Shown: positions 34,307 to 44,680 of the stretch, piece by piece
How the letters are laid out: the number at the start of each line of letters is the position of its first letter
Position numbering within the stretch: position 1 is the stretch's first letter
Source: Platycnemis pennipes
Taxonomy: Eukaryota > Arthropoda > Insecta > Odonata > Platycnemididae
Reading direction: 5' to 3'
Assembly: GCA_933228895.1 (NCBI GenBank)
Contig: OW121848.1
Span: 87,253,470 to 87,317,469 of the forward strand
DNA: 64,000 bases
The notes under the pieces: model-generated
Told to the model about the DNA's origin: nothing
The model's database searches: none
Seen by the model: only the letters and a program-made list of their open reading frames with translations
Position numbers and translations under genes: made by a program

Positions 34307-35600
34307 TACTTCCGCGAGCAACGTCTCTGTTACCCTGCGCATATTAATCCGTGCCCTGCGCTAAACGTGTTCATTTCTTCCAAAGTGGGTCTGGCACGTC
34401 ATCCAATTTAAATGCTACCATGCTAGGTTAGAATTCACCGTTTCGTGTGTGTGTTATAGAGACAATTACCGTCTGACAGCCCGCATCCGCGACGCTTCTC
34501 CGCCTTTCTGTCTCCTAAAGAGCGTCTCGCCCGGATATCTTTATCTCTCGTAGGGCTAGATTGTTTCGTCTCTGTGCTGCGTCCCTACCCTTTGCTCCCT
34601 CTGCAGCGGCCACTTGCGCATTCTCTCGGAGGAGCCCATGAAATCGGGAGCCAAGTCGCTGTCGTCTGAGGACCGAGATGAAGAATGCCCTCTCGTCACT
34701 CCCACGTCGGACGGACTCTCCGTCTCTCCTCCCATCTACGCTCTCTGACCCCGAGGTGACCTCTGCCTTTCCCATGCCCTCGTAGTGAGTTGGTTTTCCT
34801 CTTGTCCTTGGTCTGCCTCGGTTCGGCTTTTTATGGCTCCCCTTCTTTCTCTTCTGAAAATTGGTGATCATATGAAGCTGTAATATTCTCTGTTGAATGC
34901 ATTTTTCGACTCACAACCAGTTCTTCTGCGCATCCACCGATGCCAAAAGTAAAAGGCACAGCATTGCAGTGTTTTTATAACCCTTTGGTTGAAAATGAGT
35001 TTATATGGCATTTCTCTTTCTCCGAGCGCATGAAGGTTTATTGTTCAATAAAAATTCATATCGAGACGGTTATGAATCACCGAGTCTGAGAATGAATTGT
35101 TTCCCACGATTCATTCTTTCTCAGTTCAACTTATAATTCCACAATTTGTAAATATTGATGAAAGATACCATCTTTGCCATAATTTTTCATACTTTATAAT
35201 TTTGTTAATATTTTTAAATAGTGCAGTTGAATAGCATATATGAACTTACGCTTACCTCAGCAATGACCTTTTCAGTATCATTATCTCGTATGTGACTTGA
35301 AGACATGATAGGTTAAGTGTTTTTGAGTGTAGAGAATTAATAGCGTTATGAAAACTAATTGGTGTTTTATCAGTGATGTACCAACGAGAAGTGAAGATTC
35401 ATTCATGAGAATTAAATTCTGAGTTGCACCCAAACATTGTATTTCATTCCCCACCCAATTCCATTACCTCTAATCTGCATTAATGAATGCTTCTCGGTAG
35501 CATTTGCTCTGTTAGTTTATCCCTCGGATTTCTCGAGAACCATCCCAGCTAATGGCTTGAGGCGTAGCGTCACGAATTTGAAGTATCTCGTGTCACAAAA
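34307..35600. other. Non-coding, A+T-rich to the right
   Basis: A C/T-rich patch at 34490-34850 opens a reverse frame of 118 codons, unsupported. From 34870 to 35590 the DNA is A+T-rich and featureless. Confidence 0.5.
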
Positions 35601-36560
35601 TTGAGTGTTTTGGAGGGCCGTGGATACGGATAAAGTGGGGACGTGTTATGGTAGTGGGAAAAAACCGAACTTCCTCTTCTTCTATTTTCCTCAATTGTTG
35701 CCACCGATATTCCCGAGAGACTGGCAGGGTTGGAAGGAGAGGTGGGTGGGTAGGAAGAACCCGACTGTCGTGGACGAGAGGGGGAGGGAATGGCGAGGAA
35801 GTTGGTCCGGAGGTTTGAGTGGAAAAAGCTGGAGGAGGATTGAGGGCGGTGGAAAGGAGTGGGGGGTGCGAGAAGTATTGGAACGGAAAGGATTTATATA
35901 CATACACGTATATATCGGAATAAATCGGACCCGTTCCCCGAGAGAATTCTGCGGACGAAAGGGGCGATTTTTCTCCCTTAAAGGAGGCTTTTTTCGCAGC
36001 GTGCCCCATTCTTGGCGGGCCTGGCAGGGAGGCAGGGGTTGCTCGGCAAAAAAGGGAGGGGGAATAGATATAAGAGGGAGGCGGGGAAGAATGAGGGGTG
36101 GGTGGTATGGAGGAAGAAAAGCAGGAAGAAGGAAGGAAGGTTGGTTACAGCGTTACAGCTGGAGGAGAATGAACCGATGGAAAAATTCTCTTCGAATTCA
36201 TTGAAAGCATCCACCCCTCCGCCTCCCTCCCATTCATCCCTGCCTGACGACGCCAAGGCGAAGAGGAGAGTTTTATGATGGATATGTTATCGAGAGAAGG
36301 AATGGAGTTGGAGGAGGGGGGGCGAGGGCCGGAGAGGTTTTTATGCGTGGAGGTGATCGCAAGTCCGCGAGTAGTAGGAAGTTGGAGTAAAGGGGTTCGG
36401 AGCGGGTGGAGTCGTGGAGAGGCGGTGGGGTGTTTGGTGGTGAGGGTAAAAGGGATCGAAATTGAATTTTCATGACATATGGTTGATTGACAGGGAGGGT
36501 AGTCGGTTTTGAGGGCTTCGTAGGGGTTTGCTAGGGTTAGCGAAGGGGAGGGGATAGTTC
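35601..36560. other. Purine-rich domain
   Basis: The + strand is G/A-rich (GGAGGAGG, GGGAGGCGGGGAAG patterns). Overlapping frames of 199 codons (+, 35605-36204) and 182 codons (-, 36145-36693) are low-complexity Gly/Arg/Trp- or Pro/Ser-rich products and not supported. Confidence 0.55.
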
Positions 36561-38904
36561 GGGAGGTCTTAAGAGTGGGCGTAACTGAAAATGGTAACCC
36601 ACCCTGCCCCCTCCACCAAACTGCTACGCCATTTTCCTCATCCCGTGACCCCTTCTCCGCCGAGTGTGCGGATGAAGTTTTGATGAACCGCATCTGTGTA
36701 TGCCATAGCCGGAGAGAAAGGATGGGCGGGTTAGGTCTTCGCCCTCGTTTCCCACGAATCCGCGTTTCGCGTTACCCTTCAGTGTTAGGGCCAAGGGAAA
36801 TCGAATGCTTACACACTGGAATGTGCGCGGGAGTTGGTCGGCGAGCACGTACCCAACGGGTGGTAGTCTTCCAGTCTGAGACAGTCAGACAATTGATGAC
36901 ATCTGGTGGCAGTTTGTTTGCGCTTCACCCGGTGGGAATATTCGTTTGTCAGCCGAAATTGAGATTCAACAGAAGTCGAGCAATTGATGAGCGGGCCTCA
37001 CTTTTCGCTCGTCTCTGCAGTGTTTGCGTATTTGCTCGGTGAAACTCCGCAATCCCCGTTGCGATCCACCTTGTTTAGCCCGGGGCGTAGCGCGCGCACG
37101 CTAAGCTCCGAAAATTGTCAATATGACCGCGTTTCGTCTTGGGGCGCGGCGCTTGGAGGAACAAAATTAACTATTCTATTTTCTGCTCTCGCCACTTTTT
37201 AGTAACCGGTCTTGTACAGTAGCTACGAAGATGATTGCTCTTTTTTTGTTTTCTTAACTGCATCCAGTACCATTTTAAATTCAGAACTAGGGATTTTTAT
37301 TGGCAACTTTTCCGCTTGAGCCATGGGAATCTCTTGAAGTTGTCTTTTTTATTCTCCTTTGGTGCTAGAAACGAGGCATATTATATTCAAAAGGGAGTAC
37401 TAATATCAAACAGCATTGCCTTGCGACCCTTGAAGTTTGCTAGTACATTGTGAAGTTAGGGAGATATTCGTGTTGACCTGAAATGAGCGTTGCTCTTCCA
37501 CTCGGTGCACTGACGTAGGTACGTATTCCTGTGTTATAAACCCTTTTTATAAACTAATATCCGTCCTATTCATTAGTTTAAGATTTTTAATTCTAATTCA
37601 AACTTTCATCTTCATTTATTTATTTTACATCCAACTTAATGACAGCCATAATTGAAGATCAATGCCTATTGATAAAAATGACAGATTAAAACATCGTAAA
37701 TTGACTCAAAATACATCCATTAGCTGTAGAAAAGACGTAAATTGGTTCCATGAATGTAACTTTTATTCACAAAATCACTCTACTGATTATGGGAAATACT
37801 CATCTCTTCCTATACCGTCAACTTTTACCTTTGAGAGTAACTAATTACGCTTGACAGCCCCTAAGATGGGTCGTTATTTATATTTTATAGACCCTATTTA
37901 TTTTATGCATTCCCCATTTTCGAGTGTGCGAATACTGCGGGAAACTTATGATAAAGACTCATTTACTCACTGCAGCAACTAATCTGTTGCCAGAAGTCGA
38001 GGGATTCGACAAGAAGAGCTGAAGAGAGCTCATTTGATGCATTTAGGGACGAAAGGGCTGTTTTCCTATTGCTCCAGTTCTAATCCTTATGCATGGCATT
38101 GTCATTGAGATTATATATTCCTGAGATATCATGACAACTGTGTGGAAAAATGGAAGCAATTCGGAATTTCCTTGAAATTCAGTGGGCGTCGACGTCCAGA
38201 TATTTTCCCACGAATTACTTCTCTCCGTTTTTTCCGTTTTCTCTGCTTGGAGACCATCCCCCAGAATAAGCCCATAGCAGGAATACTTTCGCTATGAGGT
38301 CTCTTGCTATTTTTTTCTGAATTTTTAACCAATTCGAAGAACTGCGGTTCGTCCCTGACCGAGAAGTAGGCGGGTCCCAGTTCCACATGAGATGGTCGCT
38401 GAAAAAAGAAATGTGCCATCAGACTAAGCGTCTGGGCTCGGAATAGTAATGCATGCTTGGAGTGGGAAAAAAAATTGTGAGCGCTCCGATCCTTAGTTGT
38501 AGAAGGAGGACGCTCTGAGATAAGGAGGGTGGGGAGGGGCCTCGAGTGCGGTGGTGAAGAGGAGGATCGGGCGGGGAAGAGGTGGAAAAAAGTTGGAGAA
38601 GACATATCGTTGAGTGACTTCCAAGGTTACATTTGAATCCCTTCCTCATCTCTTGTGTCTGTCCGTTGGTCTGACTGCTGCCGCTTCTTTGCGGAGAATT
38701 TCCCCTATCTAATATTTTTATTTTATTTATATATACTTGGCGATGGATGTAAAAGAGAGGAGCTACGTCAATAATGAAGAGGTTGTCCGAAAGAAGAATG
38801 GAATGGAGGGCTGCGTCAAAGCAATCCTAGGATTGTTGACCGATGATGATGATACTTGGAGATATTTATAGACTGATATTATAATAAATATCTTGGAAAT
38901 AGGC
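36561..38904. other. Non-coding, A+T-leaning
   Basis: A frame at 36575-37042 (155 codons) has a mixed composition but no recognisable domain. Nothing else is supported. Confidence 0.45.
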
Positions 38905-39140
38905 GGAGAGACGAGAGGAACACTCACAAAAAGAGAGACGTAACACACTTCGTTCGGCTAATTTTCGGGTTTTTGCAACTCGTCTTCTAGGCCGATCCAA
39001 CGGATGCTGGAAAAGAAGCGCTTAGTCGTCACGGGCAGTCTCATCTCATCTTAGTGGTCTAGAAAACGAGTTGCAGAACCCCGAAAATGGCCGAAGCATG
39101 TGAGTTACGCTCTCTTTTTGGGTGTTGCGCTCGTCTCTCC
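38905..39140. mobile_element. Large fold-back element (arms of about 87 bp)
   Basis: The left arm 38905-38993 and right arm 39056-39140 are reverse complements with scattered mismatches and small indels. Matching landmarks on both arms, read inward, are GGAGAGACGAG, AAAAAGAGAG, TTTTCGGG, GCAACTCGT and TCTAG. The loop (38994-39055, 62 bases) holds the 41-bp sequence that recurs at 40297-40337. An RNA from either strand would fold into a long hairpin. It may be a fold-back transposon, an inverted duplication, or a hairpin-RNA source; no transposase or target duplication was seen. A TATA/TACA microsatellite abuts the right arm. Confidence 0.8.
38994..39034 (+). repeat. 41-bp dispersed repeat, copy A
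   Basis: Matches 40297-40337 at 38 of 41 positions, same orientation (core AGCGCTTAGTCGTCACGG, 18 bases, identical in both). It forms most of the loop of the fold-back. Confidence 0.85.
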
Positions 39141-39143
39141 GTC

Positions 39144-39175
39144 CATACATATATACGTACATACATATATATATC
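39144..39175. repeat. TACA/TATA microsatellite
   Basis: Imperfect CATACATATATACGTACATA-type repeat, directly next to the fold-back element. Confidence 0.75.
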
Positions 39176-42100
39176 TGCTTCTCCACCTCTCTCCCTTCTT
39201 TCAGTGAGACTGTTGACGCTGTACCCGTGTTCTGAATGACAAAGGGAGGCGTGCATGACGCGCTCGCTTCAGCATTTCTCTTCCTGCTTTCGGTCCATCG
39301 CTCATTCTCGCACTCCTCCGCTTTTTAACATCTCCCTGCGCGCCTTCACCAAGGCGCTTGGTCACTCCACCCACCGCGTCTCTCTCTCGCCGCGGATATT
39401 TCCTCCCTAGCCGCGTGATAAGGTCCATTATGTATGTCACGAGGCTAAGGCCAAATTTATGACCGCGAGATGTCGGTGGCAATTCTCTTTGTTTTTCTTT
39501 CCCTGAAATCGTTCATGTTCAGAATTCCCGAGTTTTTTCCGTGCCTTTTCCTTCAGGTCGCGAGCAGGAAAGAATTTCCCTATCCTCTTCTGCTTTTACT
39601 GTTTTCTATCTTATTTTTTCGCAGAGTGCGATCTCATTTTCCAGATGGAATTGAACAAATAAGTCATGCTCGTCATATTTTTAGACAGCAGTTCTAAATC
39701 GGCCCACGTTTAAGCACTTCTTGGTAAAACTTATGAAATTCACCCAAAAGTATCGCCGCGCTGGAGGCAAAATGAAGACGAAGGGGCGTTGCGAAGCTGA
39801 AAAATCCCGCGGTTGTTCAAAATTGCCTCGTTCTGGTTAGGAGGATAGATATTAATCTCGGATCCTCGGCTACTCTCTCTATAATGAAATCTATTTTTCA
39901 GTTTTGCCTCATAAACTACGGCTCGATGGCGCTCCTCCTAACGGATGGGCATGGTTTCCAATTACATGCCTTAGAGGATTGATTGCGCCACCGATTTCAC
40001 TTCCCATCCCCCTATCCGGAATCCTGACGTAGAGAGACTGGCAGACCTTAAGAAGCTCTTCATCTTTTTTCTCTCTCTCCCGTGAACCAGCCTCGTCTCC
40101 ACTTCCTGTTGATTGCTAATAAGGGTCGCTGATCTCAGAAACGCTCCTGTCTCGCCTCTCCTCGCCGTGGTTTATAAAAGGAGAAATAAGTCCCCTATTG
40201 GAAGTGCCGGGATCCGGTCCCGCTTGTGCCACACCCTTATTCCTCCCCGAGATCTTTTGAGTCGACGCCCCGCACAGAATCTTAATTGCCCACCTGGATC
40301 CAGCGGACGCTGGAAAAGGAGCGCTTAGTCGTCACGGACGTGCCATCGCGTCGGAAATGGATGGCTCCGTGGCTTCTTTTGTTCTCTTCCTCCTCCACCC
40401 GAATGAATTTCATAAGCCTTCTGCCGCATAAGTGCGTCGTCTTTGCCGCCACCTGCCCGTGACGCATGAAAGCTGAAGCTTGCCGCAAGCAGACGCATGT
40501 GTTTGGATGTAATTTCTTCGACGGAATTCGTCATGGTGTATCAGACGATGACGAATCTGCCATGAAGGAGATTTTGAAGCTCTCGCTGGACACCCAAAAA
40601 TATCCACAGATTTCCCATTTCGCGTGGCTCATAATTTTTAATCTCGCAGCAACATTACCGTTTCAAGTGCCTTGCCATGGCTTTTGACTGGCGGGCCCCT
40701 GAAAGTAAGTAGCTCTAATTTACCTAATGTATCTCCGAGATTGCGTAATTATAACAATGAAGAGGAATGATCAACGGGATTAATTCCCTGGAGGAAAGGA
40801 GCGATAGAGAGGAGGGGACATAGGGAGAGATTCCTTCCGCATAATACAATTTTCTGGAGCAATTTCGAGGAAATTAACTTCCCCCCAAAGAAAAATTCCT
40901 CTATATTTTCCATCGCCGAGAAATTCGCTCCTCTAAATCTTCCCCAATCTCTCAATTGACCCCTTTTAATAAGCGCCCCGGTAATCAACTACAGAGACAG
41001 GAATTTCACCAGAAAATACAGATATAGTGGTGGAGACGAAGGAGAAATATTTCTCGGAGGATGGAAGATTCCCTGGTTAATACTCAATCCAATTCATTTG
41101 GTGATGGCAGTCTTCACATTTTAGCCTGCGTGCTATTAGATGTGGACATCTGTACGCTAAACCTTTTCATCCCTCTTGAAAGAAGCTTATTGCGACCAAC
41201 ATTGTCTAAATTTTTTTTTCATCGGATGCACCCAATTTGTGGAATGCTGGGAAAGTTTTGCGACTGTTTAATGGTGCACTAATTTCATGATGCATATTAT
41301 ATTCTTCTATCTACGGAAGTATAGATAATTTTTCAAGGGCTTAGGGAAGTTTTAAAGGCTTACTGTTTGTTTTCGTCTTCTCTTACATGCTCTGAACTGA
41401 TCGTGTTGTAAATGAAAGCCATTATTAGCCTTCGGAACTTTATTTGGATTTATATTACATCGTTGCCTTTTAATGTCTTCAGTTAGTTACGAATGGAATA
41501 TTTATTTGATATTTTTCGTCGCCTACGGAACTACTTGCTTGTAATGCCGGGTAAAAGCTTCTTTTACACTGATTCATAGGTATACGTTTATGTCATGGAG
41601 TGAAAATGATTTATTTTCTAAAGACGCAGCTTTGTTCCAATTGAATTTATGATAGAAAGTAATTTAATAATCTAGCAATTGTTGTCCTCTTGCGCTGATT
41701 CGACCGTTTTAAGTGCCTTTGTCAAGTGAATCCTATTAGTCAATGGGCAGTCATTTCAAATTTCACTGCTCGTGATAAAAATTTTGCTTATGAATTCAAG
41801 TGTTTTTGGTGAGATGGGCAGGTTATTTTCGGTGAAACTATTTAATGAAGCAGTTACTCATGTTTCGCAGGAAATGGACATGTGTCCACTCCTGGTTAGA
41901 AAGGAAGAAGGTTTTTTTTCGCGCTCATTCATATGCATCGAATCATTCATTCTTTTTCTTCAAATTTTCCCTTACCTGATACCGTGCCGCTCCTCGTAGG
42001 TAGAGAGAGAGAAAGGGGAAAATATAAGCGTGAAGGAGGCACGGGAGAGAATTTTCCTCCCTTCGGCGTTGTGTGTTCCCAAGTGCTCACACGTGTCGCT

Positions 42101-42680
42101 GCGGTCGTTGCCCGAGTAATATCCCGCGCTCTTAAACGATTCTCTCTGCAGCCAAGTCTCGGCAGTGTCGATTTGATGTCCCGGCTTCACCTTATCGCGC
42201 ACAAGTGGGGACTTCCAGGTTGCGGCGCATGCGATCGCGAGACGCGTCGAGTGCCACACGGGAGATGGCAATCATCATTATTCCATTTGCCTTCGGTACG
42301 TAAAGGAAAAAAAAAACTTAAAGACCGAAAGATAGGGGGGGAGAGAGATATTACGAGGTGGCATGAGCGTCGAGACACGATATGCCCACTCAAGAAAATG
42401 GTGCCAGAGATGATCGAAGGGTTTTCGCCGCCGCCTCTATGCCCACGCACCCACCGCTCGGGTGACCTGCGGAGCATCGTGCGAGGACCTATCATTTTCA
42501 AATCAGCGTGAACGTGGATTTCCAAGGAAGTGAGAATATTTGCGGACCGTGAACGTTTTATGCATATTTTTTCATCGCCTCTCCTTGGATGTGTTTTTCA
42601 CCCGAAATCATTCTGTTTGTTTTCATTTATTTGGTCTGGGTGCCAAGGGGAGCGCAGGGGAGGGTCAGACTGTTTATGTG
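39176..42680. other. Non-coding, mixed to A+T-rich
   Basis: Holds repeat copy B at 40297-40337. A good donor-like GTAAGT near 40705 has no exon upstream that I can support. From 41280 to 41930 the DNA is A+T-rich. Frames at 41933-42525 are mixed-composition but unrecognised. TTTAATGG occurs at 41267. Confidence 0.45.
40297..40337 (+). repeat. 41-bp dispersed repeat, copy B
   Basis: Same orientation as copy A at 38994-39034, three mismatches. Begins GATCCAGCGGACGCTGG, where CCAGCG and CGCTGG can pair across GA. No long inverted repeat surrounds this copy, so the shared unit is the loop sequence and not the arms. Confidence 0.85.
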
Positions 42681-42696
42681 TTCCGTGATCACGGAA
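42681..42696. repeat. 16-bp perfect palindrome
   Basis: TTCCGTGATCACGGAA is its own reverse complement. It lies about 40 bases before a pyrimidine-rich block. About one perfect 16-bp palindrome is expected by chance in 64 kb. Confidence 0.8.
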
Positions 42697-42719
42697 TGTA
42701 GATTGGGGCCGCTTTATGG

Positions 42720-43310
42720 CTGTAATTGTTTCGTCCTATCCGCTTCCAGCCGCGCCGCCTGGGTGGGGGCTGCAGCATGTCTACCGACCGACCCCTCCCT
42801 CCCACCTCTCCCCCCCACCTCTCCCCCCCTTCGCAAGCACTCCCCTACCCCCCACCCCTTTTCCAATCTGTCCTTCGCTAACTCCCGTCCTCTTTCTATA
42901 GGGGGCGCGCTTTCCCCCTCTTTCCACTCCGCGGTGACCACCGACTGTCTTTCCCCCACCCCCTCCGCCTACTCGTGGCTCTTTCCGCCCCCTTCCCCCT
43001 CCCGCTCCCACCTCGCGCACATACAATGACCCACTGCCTCCCATGAATACACTTGTCACGAGCCCACTTGCGTGCGTGTGAAGCCTGGGACGGAATGGGG
43101 GGAGGGGAAGAGGAATGGAAGGGTGGAGGGGGACAGGATGGCGTGGGGGGAGATGGTGGGAGGGGGAGGAGCTAGGGTGGGTGGAAGCGCGACGTGGAGA
43201 GGATGGAACAAAAAAAATTGTTGAATCCTTTGTGAGAAAAGAGAGATGTGGAAGGGGGTTCGCTGAGAATAAGGGATGGCAGGGAGGGGGGGAGTGAGAG
43301 ACGTGAGTGA
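42720..43310. other. Pyrimidine block then purine block
   Basis: Hand counts: 48 of 60 pyrimidines at 42781-42840 (80 percent) and 51 of 60 purines at 43081-43140 (85 percent). The strand bias inverts within roughly 60 bases at about 43040-43085. Frames on either strand are Pro/Ser- or Gly/Glu-rich artefacts. Confidence 0.65.
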
Positions 43311-43666
43311 ATGAAGATTGTCGTGAGGTGGGTCAACTAAACCCAGAGACTGGTAAATGAAGTGTGGGTTGGCGAAGTAGAGGGGAGAAGACTGGTGAGG
43401 TTAAATTGTGGGCAGTGAGGATAGACTCTGAAGTAGATTAGCCTCGAGATCGGTGCGGAACAAACTTCATTCAACCGTTAATATTGCACAATTAAAATGA
43501 GATGACTGATTTTAAACTTGGTTTAAAATAGTAGTTTTTAATCGAAATGAGATAAAATTATTGCATGATATTTTTGGTTATTCAGTGTTAGCTGCATTGA
43601 TAATCTTCTCTTGGTTGATATCGAACCCTGTGATCATTCTATCAATTTCCTCAATGGAATACTTTT

Positions 43667-43695
43667 GAAAATCAGCCCTTAATGGGCTTCGTCAG
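43667..43695 (-). other. Degenerate hammerhead-like / hairpin motif
   Basis: On the - strand, CTGACGA (fits the hammerhead core CUGANGA) is followed by a perfect 5-bp stem AGCCC-loop-GGGCT. The GAAA that must follow stem II is replaced by GATTTTC, so a working ribozyme is unlikely. Penelope-like retroelements commonly carry hammerhead motifs near their ends, and this could be a decayed one. Confidence 0.2.
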
Positions 43696-44657
43696 GTCCT
43701 ATAAGTCTGTTTGAATGATGCTGGAAACCCTATGGAAATACAAAACAACGCTTTTTTATTCAAAATAGAGTTGTCATAGAGTTATTTTGAACAGAATGAA
43801 AAATATTGTGATTATGTACATGCTAAAGCATTCGGGAACTGTGCCGTATGGATGATGTTCCAGGAGTTGACTGCTGTTGGGCAGGGAGGACACCAACCAG
43901 AAACGATGGACCAGGGTAAAGCGGCGGTGGATCCGGATGAAGGCTCGGTGGAGAGGGACGAAGAGGAACGGGAGGGAAAAAACGTGGGGTCGAAAAATAG
44001 GATGAGGGTAAATTCGTGAGCAGGACGGATTAGGTAATGCCAGGCAGCGTCTACAGAGCGAAAGGGGAATTGTTTTGCGTATACGTTTTTAATTCATGGA
44101 GCGGCCCGGATGAGGCGGGTGGGAAAGGAGATGGAGTGGGAGTGAGCGGGCCTGTGTCATGGGTAGTGGCGTGTGCGCTTTGTTTTGAAATTCCCTTTTT
44201 CCTTCATTTTTTTCATCGCCGTTGATTTAGTATTTTTTGTTGCGCTCCAAGTCCGTTTTGAACGCTTGTCGCTCGCTCTTTTCACGTGTTTTTTCAAGCA
44301 CTTTTTGTTGGCTTTTGGTGCGCACAGGGTGAATATTTCTTTTTATTTGTGTTTATAAAGGAATTAGCGCCTGAGGATTAGGATTTTTTTTCTGGAGTGA
44401 GATTGTTAGCCAATGGTCGCCCGATACATAATGGTATTTGTTTTATATTTTTCATCGGAAAATCCTGAATTTGCGGCGGATGGGCATTCTCGTGTCGAGG
44501 AATGTATTATCTTCCCATTCCGTGGTGGCACAGATTAGATTATGGCTGTTGTGCCTCGATGCAAAAGTTCCACTTGTTTTATGCTGTCCGACAACTGCAT
44601 GTTGAATGTTGTTCATTTTTTTCAGCAAAGTTACCCGCGTGAGAATTATTTCAATGA

Positions 44658-44680
44658 TGATGACTTTGTTAAAGTCATCA
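44658..44680. repeat. 10-bp perfect hairpin
   Basis: TGATGACTTT pairs with AAAGTCATCA around a GTT loop. Confidence 0.75.

Noticed and set aside
43580..43690. Short helical-looking - strand peptide next to the hammerhead-like motif
   Set aside because: About 35 codons, stop on both sides, no splice sites or known family.
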